Part shown: one piece after another, positions 41,702 to 49,827 of the stretch
Layout: every line of letters begins with the position of its first letter
How positions within the stretch are numbered: the stretch's first letter is position 1
Assembly (NCBI GenBank): GCA_026129485.1
Contig: JAHCHY010000010.1
Span: 62,001-126,000 of the forward strand
From: Cyclobacteriaceae bacterium
Lineage (GTDB): Bacteria > Bacteroidota > Bacteroidia > Cytophagales > Cyclobacteriaceae
Direction: 5' to 3'
DNA length: 64,000 bases
Notes under the pieces: model-generated
What the model was told of the DNA's origin: nothing
Seen by the model: the letters and a program-made list of their open reading frames with translations, nothing else
Database searches by the model: none
Made by a program: the position numbers and the translations under genes

Positions 41702-41796
41702 GCCATTGTGTGTGAAGCAGAAGCCGGAAAACCAACAAGTTTATTGAGAAAGTTACAGGATTTGAGCTTAAAACCGGATACCGGAAGTGGAAAAGC
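41614..41796. repeat. flanking direct duplication, copy 2
   Basis: 183 bp matching 33005-33191. Its right end touches the stop codon of the ATP-grasp-SET gene (41796-41798). This side probably shows the original junction between that gene and the PSD1 promoter region. Confidence 0.92.
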
Positions 41797-43244
41797 TACG
41801 ATTGTGGAGAGTTGCCGATGTTGACTTTCTCGCGCTGGGTTACGGAATTATCGGCCCGGCCGGAAACAACCTTTCTGCAATTGGGGTGGCCGCAGGTGCA
41901 TACGAATGATTGAATATTATCATCCAGCAGGTCGGCATAATCTAACGTAAGCTCTTCTTCACCTGCAATATCGCGCAAAGCAATCAGGTTAAGTCCATCA
42001 TAAGCCGTGTTGGGAAAACAACTGTGGTTTTGCGGTGCCCAGTTCTGTGGCTTCTGATCCCACAGGATATAAACCTCATCGGAGATAGGATAGGCATAGT
42101 GGCGAAACTCTTCGATCTGTTCGGGTGTCCAGTTTTGTTCCACATAGCGTTTGGTAACAATACGCTGGGCCGATTCTTCGATCTTGAAAATCACTTCGCC
42201 TTTGCGGATGGCCTTTTGGGCTACAATGCCATAGCCGTTAATCGAGTTACCTTTAACCCGGTATTTTTTCTGCCGGGCTGAGTGGCGGGCCATGCCTTCG
42301 GCAATAATGTGCTTTAAAAACCCGGCTTTGCCAATGGGATCAAACTGTAAGATGTAATCGGCAGAGCCTTCGTAGCCGTTCTCATAAAATACCGAACAGG
42401 TAAAGTTGATCTCGAGGAAATAAATTTCCTGCTTTTCGTTTACGCGGAAATCTAACCGCGCATAACCCACCCCGGAAAAACCGTTAAAGATTTTTTCGGC
42501 TGCTGATTTCAGCCGGGCCTCCAGCGCGGCATCATCGCACGGTTTGTTTACATCGGTATGCAGCTCGGAAGTTTTTAACGCATAGGTTTTAAATGCATAG
42601 CCTTCCGGGAATTTGTATTCCACCGGCCTGAATGAAACCGAACCACGCCCGGGTGAAACGTTGGCTGCTACCAGCACGGTAAACTCCTGCCCGGCAATGT
42701 ATTCTTCCACTAATATATCTTCATAGCCTTCTTCCAGCAGGCTTTCGATCTTATGCTGCAGATGAGGAAAATCTTTTGCCAGCGATTCATCATCCACACC
42801 GAGGCTATCACCGGCTTTGGCAGGCTTTACAAAAAGCGGAAAAGTTAAATGGCTGACCTGAGCCCGGAGGTCTTGTGTGCCGGTTACTTCCGCATATAGC
42901 GGAGTTTTTACACCGGCCGTGTAAGCCACGTACTTCATTAACGGTTTGGCCGGATCGTACAGAATGGCATTGGGCCCGGTGTAGGGAAGGTTAAGCGCAT
43001 CCATCGAGTTGATTACATCAATGGAAGGAATAGTCCAATCCAGATATCCTTCGCACAGGTTTACATAAATATCATACTTCTGGCTGCGCAGTTCTTTGAG
43101 TTGCCTGTACGTAGTGAGTTTGTTCAGGAAGACGTGATCTACCTGGTCGTTCGGCAGCAAGGGGGCAAGGTTACGGGGCGGATCGTAATACTTATAGTCT
43201 ACCTCGGTAGTGCTATAATCGGGCTGCAACACACAAACCTTCAT
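41796..43244 (-). CDS. ATP-grasp ligase fused to a SET domain
   Basis: 482 residues. Residues 1-315 are a D-Ala-D-Ala-ligase-like ATP-grasp: INSMDALNLPYTGPNA, FPLFVKPAKAGDSLGV (ATP-binding Lys), ILVEEYIAGQEFTVLV, GYARLDFRVNEKQEIYFLEINFTCS (Mg-binding Asp, Glu, Asn). Residues 328-462 are a SET domain: GNSINGYGIVAQKAIRKGEVIF, NHSCFPN (near 405), GEELTLDYADL-type core (EEELTLDY) and a post-SET zinc cluster CTCGHPNC. ATP-grasp enzymes join a carboxylate to an amine or thiol; SET domains methylate protein lysines. The fusion suggests ligation and methylation of one target. 41 bp downstream of a second ATP-grasp gene. Confidence 0.87.
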   Translation of the reverse strand: MKVCVLQPDYSTTEVDYKYYDPPRNLAPLLPNDQVDHVFLNKLTTYRQLKELRSQKYDIYVNLCEGYLDWTIPSIDVINSMDALNLPYTGPNAILYDPAKPLMKYVAYTAGVKTPLYAEVTGTQDLRAQVSHLTFPLFVKPAKAGDSLGVDDESLAKDFPHLQHKIESLLEEGYEDILVEEYIAGQEFTVLVAANVSPGRGSVSFRPVEYKFPEGYAFKTYALKTSELHTDVNKPCDDAALEARLKSAAEKIFNGFSGVGYARLDFRVNEKQEIYFLEINFTCSVFYENGYEGSADYILQFDPIGKAGFLKHIIAEGMARHSARQKKYRVKGNSINGYGIVAQKAIRKGEVIFKIEESAQRIVTKRYVEQNWTPEQIEEFRHYAYPISDEVYILWDQKPQNWAPQNHSCFPNTAYDGLNLIALRDIAGEEELTLDYADLLDDNIQSFVCTCGHPNCRKVVSGRADNSVTQREKVNIGNSPQS

Positions 43245-43285
43245 GCAGGCTTCTTTAGTTTCTGGATATGATTAATGGAGGTAGT

Positions 43286-44386
43286 TTAAACGTATAGTTT
43301 TAACTGGGGATGGCGGTGCAGGGCATCGTCCAGCACTTCTACTATGAGGTTAGTGAAGGTTTTATTGCTTACCCGTAGGATGGCGCCAATGGAAGTATAG
43401 TTTTCGTCTTCGCTTAATCCGCATTGCGAATTAATCTCCAACACAAACAACTGGCCGGTATTTTTATCCATGCGAAAATCCAGTCGCGCATAGCCGGTTC
43501 CTTTCACAGCTTTGAACGCATCGATGCTTAATTTCTTCAGGCGCTTTACTAATTCCGGATCGGTTACCGGCTGGTACTCATAAAAGAACCCGTTATCGGG
43601 CATGGGTGTTTCCTCTTCATACGATTCCCACAACCGATCGAACGAAAGAAACTGTTCTGTTTCCGGCAGGCCTTCATGAAACACACGTTCTATGGGCTGA
43701 TAAAACTTAATGCGTCCGGGGTTTTGGTGCGAACCCACCAGCAGGGTAGTGAACTCTTTACCTATAATAAACTGTTCGGCCAGAATGCCGGCACCATCCA
43801 GCTTCCAGCCTTTAAAGCCCTGGCGCATGGAGTTTACCACTTCCTTAAGTTGCTGCTTATCGCTTACTACGTTTTTTACACTAATACCCATGCTGCCGGC
43901 CGACACCGCTGGCTTTACAATTATGGTATCGCCTACTTTCTTAAACAGGTTAGGGTCTATGCGGCCGTTCAGTTTTTGCCATTCGGGCATGGATACCCCG
44001 GCTTTGCCAAACGCTTCCTTCATGGTGATTTTGGAAGTCGTCATCCGGTAGAAATAAGAATCGGAGCCGGTATAGGTGATACCGCTTTTGTCTAATGCGT
44101 GGATTACCGATATGCCGGGCACATCGTTAATCTCATCGCCATCGCACAGGTTTAATACAATGCTTTGCCTGTCGGAATAGCCCTTTACCCGTGCAATGCA
44201 TTCATCCACGTTATGGATGGTAACGTTAACCCATTCCCAGTCGCAGTTGATTTCCGCGAATACCTTGGTGTATTCGGCAATGCTTTGGGTATAGTCATAG
44301 TAAAATTTCAGCGTAGGATCTTCCGTCTCCAGGTAAGGAGCAAATATCCAGATTTTATAAGCTGCCGGTTGGTTGAGTAACGACAT
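43286..44386 (-). CDS. stand-alone ATP-grasp ligase, D-Ala-D-Ala-ligase-like
   Basis: 366 residues. Same family as the N-terminal half of the next gene: VIHALDKSGITYTGSDSYFY, IIVKPAVSAGSMGISV (Lys for ATP), ILAEQFIIGKEFTTLLVG and GYARLDFRMDKNTGQLFVLEINSQCG (metal-binding Asp, Glu, Asn). It lacks typical D-alanine-pocket wording (no KPxxGSSSGV loop of the cell-wall Ddl) and differs in length, so another substrate pair is likely. First of a two-gene operon with the ATP-grasp-SET fusion; probably paralogues from a duplication. Confidence 0.87.
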   Translation of the reverse strand: MSLLNQPAAYKIWIFAPYLETEDPTLKFYYDYTQSIAEYTKVFAEINCDWEWVNVTIHNVDECIARVKGYSDRQSIVLNLCDGDEINDVPGISVIHALDKSGITYTGSDSYFYRMTTSKITMKEAFGKAGVSMPEWQKLNGRIDPNLFKKVGDTIIVKPAVSAGSMGISVKNVVSDKQQLKEVVNSMRQGFKGWKLDGAGILAEQFIIGKEFTTLLVGSHQNPGRIKFYQPIERVFHEGLPETEQFLSFDRLWESYEEETPMPDNGFFYEYQPVTDPELVKRLKKLSIDAFKAVKGTGYARLDFRMDKNTGQLFVLEINSQCGLSEDENYTSIGAILRVSNKTFTNLIVEVLDDALHRHPQLKLYV

Positions 44387-44445
44387 AAACCTTAGCAGCC
44401 GCAGGTATCGCAGTAAATACTATTTGCCATAGCTTATGCAATTTC

Positions 44446-44488
44446 AATAAATATTATTATTAAAGTAAAGTACTATTCAATATTTATT
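44446..44488. promoter_or_regulatory. AT-rich inverted repeat in a divergent promoter region
   Basis: AATAAATATT (44446-44455) and AATATTTATT (44479-44488) in the 223-bp gap between the divergent ATP-grasp and amidase genes. It could be an operator or just AT-rich promoter DNA. Confidence 0.3.
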
Positions 44489-44609
44489 ATTAATAACCGG
44501 GGCAACCGTTTCTTAGGTTAGTCATGTCATCTATCCTTTCGGATAACAAGGCTTCATGTTAACCATAAAGGATGTTACCTTACCTGCCATAACTTTAACC
44601 CTCCTGAAC

Positions 44610-46175
44610 ATGATACGAGTTTTACCGGTGCTGCTTCTTATAGGGGTTGCTGCTTGTAGTCCGGCAACCGAAAAGAAAGCCCCATCCTATCAATACCTCG
44701 AAGAAATAACCATTCCGCAGTTGCAGGTGGGCTACCAGAAAGGGTCGTTCACGATTGAACAGGTAGTGAAAGACTACCTGCAACGTATCGAAGACCTGGA
44801 TAAAAACGGACCGGCCCTTAATTCGATCATCTATGTAAACCCCCAGGCGCTTGAAACCGCCAAAGCGCTGGATGCCGAATTAAAAGCAGGTAAAAGTCGC
44901 GGCCTGCTGCATGGCATCCCGGTTATCATTAAAGACAACATGGATACGCACGATATGCCCACCACGGCCGGGGCAACCGTGCTGCGCGATTCCTATCCGC
45001 CCGATGACAGCTACTTAGTAAAGAAGCTGCGCGATGCCGGGGCGGTTATCATCGCGAAAGCAAACCTGAGCGAGTGGGCTAACTTCCGGGCCGATATGAG
45101 CAGCAGTGGCTGGAGCGGGGTGCTGGGGCAAACCAAAAACCCCTATGTGCTGGATCGTAACCCATGCGGCTCCAGTTCGGGCTCGGGTGTGGCTGCTTCG
45201 GCAAACCTGTGTGCAGTTGCTATTGGTACCGAAACAAATGGTTCTATTGTTTGTCCGTCCAATGCCAACGGGCTGGTTGGCTTAAAGCCTACCGTTGGGT
45301 TACTAAGCCGAAGCGGCATTATTCCCATTTCGTTTACGCAGGATACGGCCGGCCCGATGGGGCGCACGGTTACCGATGTGGCTATTACCTTAGGCGCATT
45401 GGTGGGTGTGGATTCTGCCGATGAAAAAACGTTAGCCTCAGCCGGTAACTATAAACCCGATTATACCCTGCACCTGAAAGCCGATGGACTAAAAGGTAAA
45501 CGTATCGGGTTGCTGAAAAACATAGGCGGCTACCATGCCGGGGTAGATACATTGATGAAAAGAGCCGTAGCGGATTTGCGTGCGCAGGGAGCCGAAGTAA
45601 TTGAGCTGGATTTTACGATGGAGCGTGGCGCTGGCGGCTCTTCGTTTACCGTGTTGCTGTACGAGTTTAAAGACGGCCTTACCAGATACTTTGCAAGCCT
45701 GGGCGATAAAGCCCGCGTACGCGATCTGGCTGAATTGATGGCTTTCAACAAAAAGGATTCGGTAGAGCTGAAATACTTCGACCAGCACCTGTTAAAGCTG
45801 GCGCATGAAAAAGGAACCTTGCAGGATAAGGAATACATAGACGCGCTTGCCGCTATGCACAAAGCCACCCGCGAAAACGGTATTGACAAGCTGCTAAAAG
45901 AAAACAACCTGCACGCGCTCATGGCGCCTACCGGTGCGCCTGCGTGGAAAACCGATCTGGTCGATGGCGATCATTTTCTGGGAGGCAGCTCTTCGCTTGC
46001 CGCGATTTCGGGTTATCCGTCCATTACCGTGCCGATGGGCTTTGTAGATGTATTGCCCGTTGGGGTTTCATTCTTCAGCACGGCCTGGCAGGAGCCTGTG
46101 CTGATTGAGATTGCTTATGGCTATGAACGGGCTACCCAACATCGGAAGGCGCCCAAGTATATTCTTTCGAGGTAA
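44610..46175 (+). CDS. amidase-signature lipoprotein
   Basis: 521 residues from the ATG at 44610, which directly begins a lipoprotein signal (VLLLIGVAAC); the frame opens 18 codons earlier with a non-signal leader. Amidase signature triad: Lys in IPVIIKDNMD, Ser in GSSSGSGVAAS and the catalytic Ser in TNGSIVCPS. The fold is GatA-like, but an outer-membrane or periplasmic lipoprotein cannot act on tRNA; it probably hydrolyses an exported amide or peptide. Divergent from the ATP-grasp pair, so a link with an amide made by those ligases is possible. Confidence 0.88.
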   Translation: MIRVLPVLLLIGVAACSPATEKKAPSYQYLEEITIPQLQVGYQKGSFTIEQVVKDYLQRIEDLDKNGPALNSIIYVNPQALETAKALDAELKAGKSRGLLHGIPVIIKDNMDTHDMPTTAGATVLRDSYPPDDSYLVKKLRDAGAVIIAKANLSEWANFRADMSSSGWSGVLGQTKNPYVLDRNPCGSSSGSGVAASANLCAVAIGTETNGSIVCPSNANGLVGLKPTVGLLSRSGIIPISFTQDTAGPMGRTVTDVAITLGALVGVDSADEKTLASAGNYKPDYTLHLKADGLKGKRIGLLKNIGGYHAGVDTLMKRAVADLRAQGAEVIELDFTMERGAGGSSFTVLLYEFKDGLTRYFASLGDKARVRDLAELMAFNKKDSVELKYFDQHLLKLAHEKGTLQDKEYIDALAAMHKATRENGIDKLLKENNLHALMAPTGAPAWKTDLVDGDHFLGGSSSLAAISGYPSITVPMGFVDVLPVGVSFFSTAWQEPVLIEIAYGYERATQHRKAPKYILSR

Positions 46176-46181
46176 ACGATT

Positions 46182-46254
46182 AACCGCAAAGTCGCAGAGG
46201 GTTTTTCCTGGCACAGGCCTGGCAATGCTCAGCGTTCTTTGCGCCTCTGCGGTT
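46182..46254. repeat. CCGCAaagTCGCAGAGG inverted repeat
   Basis: AACCGCA...AGAGG at 46182-46200 faces CCTCTGCGGTT at 46244-46254 around a GC-rich loop with its own small stem. A related copy is near 60,581-60,630. Follows the amidase stop and may act as a terminator. Confidence 0.65.
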
Positions 46255-46313
46255 CAAAAAATTCTGTATCTCGGCCACACTCTTTCCCGTTACAATCCAA
46301 AAAACCGCTTACC

Positions 46314-46523
46314 ATGTTCATTAAAAAGATCGACATACTCAACTACATTACCGACTTCCGCAAAACTCCCAACGAAATCAAATCGCTTTCGGAATTGAAA
46401 ATACACCTTAAGGTAACGGATGAATCCGCGTTGTTAGCTATGCTCGAAGAAATGAAGCAACTGCGTACCCTTCGCGAAGTAGAAAAGAATGGCGAGCGGG
46501 GGTTTCAGGTTGCCGCAAAATAG
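46314..46523 (+). CDS. small winged-helix-like protein, unknown
   Basis: 69 residues from the ATG at 46314 (the frame is open further upstream but through the repeat). Sequence pattern of a winged helix: NYITDFRKTPNEIKSL, HLKVTDESALLAMLEEMKQL and a final strand pair (RTLREVEKNGERGFQV). No further domain, so a small regulator or adaptor is possible. It lies between two repeat hairpins and has no operon partner. Confidence 0.55.
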   Translation: MFIKKIDILNYITDFRKTPNEIKSLSELKIHLKVTDESALLAMLEEMKQLRTLREVEKNGERGFQVAAK

Positions 46524-46535
46524 TTATTAGATGTT

Positions 46536-46597
46536 AGACATTAGACTTTAGATAGTAGTTCAGTACTCTTATGTCTTACTACTTATGTCTAATGTCT
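46536..46597. repeat. AGACATTAGAC hairpin
   Basis: 11-bp perfect inverted repeat (46536-46546 with 46587-46597) with further TAGTAG/CTACTA pairing inside. It separates two convergent small genes and may terminate both. Confidence 0.65.
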
Positions 46598-46624
46598 TGC
46601 TACTAATTACTAAATGTCTAAAGC

Positions 46625-46903
46625 CTACTCCTCCCAATCCCCAAACTTCTGCTGTATCAGTTTGGCATGCTGCTGTTGCAGGCGGTTGAACAGGCCATCC
46701 TCGCGGGTATAGCCCGTAAAGCTGATGTGCTCTTTGCTGGCGTGGCGGTTGCTTACCGGCAGCAGCACCGGGGTAATGTTAATCCCCTCGCGCTGCATGG
46801 CAATTACCTTGTTGCTAAAGGCGTTTTCGCTAAGCGGTTGCGTAACCACCTCAAACGTGCGTTTGCTTTCGTCTTTTATAATAAACCAGGATTTGGGAAG
46901 CAT
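46625..46903 (-). CDS. small protein, unknown
   Basis: 92 residues beginning LPKSWFIIKDESKRTFEVV, with a predicted strand-rich first half (NITPVLLPVSNRHASKEHISFTGY) and a helical end (LFNRLQQQHAKLIQQKFG). No signal peptide, membrane segment or motif. Low-complexity is absent and codon use is like that of its neighbours, so it looks like a real gene; function unknown. Confidence 0.55.
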   Translation of the reverse strand: MLPKSWFIIKDESKRTFEVVTQPLSENAFSNKVIAMQREGINITPVLLPVSNRHASKEHISFTGYTREDGLFNRLQQQHAKLIQQKFGDWEE

Positions 46904-46923
46904 AGAGTAAAGGTAGGAAGAAC

Positions 46924-47039
46924 TGATTTGTGATTATTGATGCGTGATTTGCGATTTTTTTGAATTATCATAAGCCACATAGAAATAACATGCCGGGTCG
47001 TAAATTTTTTCTATGTGTCCTTATGTGCCTATGTGGTTA
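46924..47039. repeat. TGATTTGTGAT and CCACATAGAAA repeat cluster
   Basis: TGATTTGTGAT/GTGATTTGCGAT direct copies are followed by CCACATAGAAA (46975-46985) facing TTTTCTATGTG and CCTATGTGG. The CCACATAG family recurs at 57.99-58.07 and 63.64-63.67 kb. No gene is in this 163-bp gap. Confidence 0.65.
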
Positions 47040-47066
47040 AAAGTTATTTATAAGTAATTTTAAACT

Positions 47067-49106
47067 ATGGTATGGAACACAAAGGTATTGCTAACAATAG
47101 GGTTAACTGTAATCACGTTGCAGCTATACGCCCAGAAACCCAAAAGCTACCCGGCCGTAACACAAGAGCTGGCTGCAAAAATTCTGGCTGCACCAGCGCC
47201 TAAAGCCCCCCAAAGCTTAGCCGTGGTGCCGTTTACGGCTACGGCATCTTCGCAGCAATCCAAAGCCTTTGGCGAATACCTGACCGAAACTATTATCGGC
47301 TCCATCTCCGGCCAGCCCGATAGGCTGAAGCTGTTTGAGCGCACACGCATGGATGCCATTCTGAAAGAGTACGAGTTTATTCTTACCGACCTGATGAAGC
47401 CCGCAGCAGCTTTACAGATCGGCCAGCTGGCACCTATCGATGCAATCTTATCGGGCACCTATACCAAATTGAAATCGTACATCGAAGTAAGCGCCCGCGT
47501 AATTGATGTAACCAGTGGCGAGATTACCGTAAGCTATGTAGGCCGTATTAAAATGAACAAGAACATGGCCACGTTGTTTGCACAGCCCGATGCATCGGTG
47601 CAACCGGCCGACAAGAGCAAAGGCAACACAGTGCAGATTACCTTTAATGGTAATACGGGCAATACACCTTCTAAAACACAAGCTGAAATCTGTAAAGAAA
47701 AGGCCGAGGCATTCCGTCCGCATTTGAATGATTTATCCACCTCTGAAAAAATTTCGGCTGTTGTCAATGAAGCGGTTAAAACGCCTTTCGATAAAGTGTG
47801 CGGCAAGCTGCATTACGATGTGATGTTTGCCTTTATGCGGTTTAAGCTCGACCCCGGGCTGTATAAAAGTTTCCTGCTCGGCACACTCGATACCATTGCC
47901 TATCCGTATGGCGATGACCGCGCCTATGAAATTGTGCGCTACCTGACCAACGATAATCATACCGATGCCCGTGAGTGGCAGGCAGGCTTTGCAGCCATGA
48001 GCCGCGTGGGGAATTATTACCTCTCTAATTATATAACACAGTTAATCGGCAAAGCCGATGCCCCTGAGGCAGAACAGAAAAACCGTATTGCGCAGTATTT
48101 TGATTTAGCCGCGCAAAACAAGCTTGGCCTGCCAAGACCCGTACCGTTTGAGTTTGCATACGTGGAAATGATGGAAGGATTATCCAAAAACCAGCCGTTG
48201 CGCCAGCATGTGTTTGAAACCTATTCGCCCCGGCTTTCGCCTGATGATAAGCTGAAGGCCACGCTGTTCAGCGAATTGTCTTCCATGTATAAGGAAGAAC
48301 CCGATCCGCAACGAAAAACAGAGCTGATCGGCTGGCTGGCCGCGTTTGTAAATGCAAACGAATATCCTAAAGCACACGAGCAACTGTATGACTTTGCGTG
48401 GCATTTTAAAATGACATACAGCGAAGCTACCAATGCAGTGATCCGCAAAGAATATCCGGAAGCTGACCTGCGGGTGCTCACCCAGCGTTGCCGCGATAAG
48501 TTTTCAGGCTATGCGTTGCTCACGCCCTATCCCAGCCAGAGAGATGACCGGATAAATTTTTGTGTGAAGTACAACATCGCCATACCGGGCGTAATACCCA
48601 CGCTGGAAGAAGCCGATGTAATACTGAAAGGCAATAATATAACGGAACAGCTTCGCGTGATGAAGCTGCTGGTGCTGATGGATACGCCACCCGTTAAATT
48701 AGAAAACACATTAATTGCTTTGCTGAGCAAAAAAAGCCTTGAAGACCGTACTGCCTTAAGCCAGGTACAAACGCTGGCCATAAGCGTGTTGGGGAACTGC
48801 AAGACCGGAAATGCCAAAGCCATTGAGTTTATGATCTCGGTATTGCCGCATTACGGAAATGACACGGAAGCCGCCAAAGAAGCGCTGGTAAAAATCGGCA
48901 AGCCGGCAGTGAAAGCATTAACCGCACGATTGGATAAAACCACCGACCAGGAAGGAGGCTTGCAATACCAGTTGATTACACTATTGGGTAAAATCGGTAA
49001 GGACGCTGCAATTGCGGAGAAATCCATTCAACGGGTATTAACCATTACGCGCAACAACGATGTACGCTATGCTGCCGAGGCTGCGTTGCAGGCGATTGGG
49101 AATTAA
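47067..49106 (+). CDS. FlgO/CsgG-like protein with C-terminal HEAT repeats
   Basis: 679 residues. Signal peptide (VLLTIGLTVITLQLYAQ), then at about 35-175 a CsgG/FlgO-like domain: LAVVPFTATASSQQSKAFGEY, LKLFERTRMDAILKEYEF, IDAILSGTYTKLKSYIEVSAR and VTSGEITVSYVG. A helical middle follows, and HEAT-type repeats near the end (AISVLGNCKTGNAKAIEFM, GKPAVKALTARLDK, AIAEKSIQRVLTITRNNDVRYAAEAALQAIG). The domain is known from outer-membrane-associated secretion or flagellar proteins; the HEAT fusion suggests a protein-binding scaffold. Convergent with hepT, overlapping it by 4 bp. Confidence 0.8.
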   Translation: MVWNTKVLLTIGLTVITLQLYAQKPKSYPAVTQELAAKILAAPAPKAPQSLAVVPFTATASSQQSKAFGEYLTETIIGSISGQPDRLKLFERTRMDAILKEYEFILTDLMKPAAALQIGQLAPIDAILSGTYTKLKSYIEVSARVIDVTSGEITVSYVGRIKMNKNMATLFAQPDASVQPADKSKGNTVQITFNGNTGNTPSKTQAEICKEKAEAFRPHLNDLSTSEKISAVVNEAVKTPFDKVCGKLHYDVMFAFMRFKLDPGLYKSFLLGTLDTIAYPYGDDRAYEIVRYLTNDNHTDAREWQAGFAAMSRVGNYYLSNYITQLIGKADAPEAEQKNRIAQYFDLAAQNKLGLPRPVPFEFAYVEMMEGLSKNQPLRQHVFETYSPRLSPDDKLKATLFSELSSMYKEEPDPQRKTELIGWLAAFVNANEYPKAHEQLYDFAWHFKMTYSEATNAVIRKEYPEADLRVLTQRCRDKFSGYALLTPYPSQRDDRINFCVKYNIAIPGVIPTLEEADVILKGNNITEQLRVMKLLVLMDTPPVKLENTLIALLSKKSLEDRTALSQVQTLAISVLGNCKTGNAKAIEFMISVLPHYGNDTEAAKEALVKIGKPAVKALTARLDKTTDQEGGLQYQLITLLGKIGKDAAIAEKSIQRVLTITRNNDVRYAAEAALQAIGN

Positions 49107-49441
49107 TTTTTGTTTAAAAGCGAGTGGATTTCCTGGTGAAGAACCGGAATATCGTGTATTAATATCTTCCAAACCAGGTTATCGTCCACAGCATCATAAG
49201 AGTGAATAACCCGGTTACGAAATGCAATAATCTCTTTTGCCCTGCTTAGTTCAATATTTTTATCTTCTTTTACAATCCGGTTAACGGCTTCTCCAATGAT
49301 ACTCAGCTCACGTTCCACAGCTCGTTTTACCGTCAACGATTGGGTGTACCACTTGAAATCCCTTTTGCCCTGAAGATGAAAATAGATTCCGTCTATGCAC
49401 ATCAAAATGTCCGTGAGTGATTTTTTAATCGAATCACTCAT
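49103..49441 (-). CDS. hepT: HepT-family toxin (DUF86)
   Basis: 112 residues, helical. The HEPN RNase motif R-X4-H-X-Y is present as RNRVIHSY (near 78-85) in the second half, and the family ends with VWKILIHDIPVL. Known: HepT is an RNase toxin whose activity is blocked by the MntA nucleotidyltransferase through AMPylation of the Tyr of this motif. Its start overlaps the mntA frame by 8 bp (antitoxin gene first). Confidence 0.88.
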   Translation of the reverse strand: MSDSIKKSLTDILMCIDGIYFHLQGKRDFKWYTQSLTVKRAVERELSIIGEAVNRIVKEDKNIELSRAKEIIAFRNRVIHSYDAVDDNLVWKILIHDIPVLHQEIHSLLNKN

Positions 49442-49739
49442 AAAGCGGCACTTTCGTTTCGTTAAGTGATTTTATAAAGTAGGGATTTTTAAGAGAAGCT
49501 TCCGTTACGAGATCAACCGGGTGGCTGAGAATCTGTTCAAGCTGTTCCGCCAGCTCAAAGTAATGCTTGCCATACTCAACAGGATCAAGTTTATCATCGA
49601 ATGCGACAAGTAAATCAATATCACTGTTTGGATTAAAACCTCCGGTTACAGCAGAGCCAAATGCGTATGCACGCTTTACCCTATGCTTTTTCAGCAACCG
49701 GATAACAACGGGCATTTTGCTTTTAAGCGCTTCTACCAT
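49434..49739 (-). CDS. mntA: MntA-type nucleotidyltransferase antitoxin
   Basis: 101 residues from the ATG at 49739. The minimal nucleotidyltransferase motif GSX10DXD is present (FGSAVTGGFNPNSDIDLLV, near 29-47), and the third acidic residue lies in HPVDLVTE. It AMPylates and neutralises the HepT partner in characterised systems. It precedes hepT and overlaps it. A frame extension of 16 codons upstream exists but reads poorly. Confidence 0.87.
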   Translation of the reverse strand: MVEALKSKMPVVIRLLKKHRVKRAYAFGSAVTGGFNPNSDIDLLVAFDDKLDPVEYGKHYFELAEQLEQILSHPVDLVTEASLKNPYFIKSLNETKVPLYE

Positions 49740-49827
49740 GCTCAAATATACAATTTTGTTAAGGATCGTAAGCCGTATAGAAGACAAAAGCCATGTGGTC
49801 TTATCCGCCTATGTAGTTAAGCAGCAT

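Noticed and set aside
33192-41796. Transposon or IS insertion as the origin of the island
   Set aside because: No transposase frame, no shared terminal inverted repeats and no short target duplication; each unit has its own private complementary ends.
44610-46175. GatA subunit of the tRNA amidotransferase
   Set aside because: It has a lipoprotein signal and no GatB or GatC gene nearby, so it is an exported amidase of the same fold.
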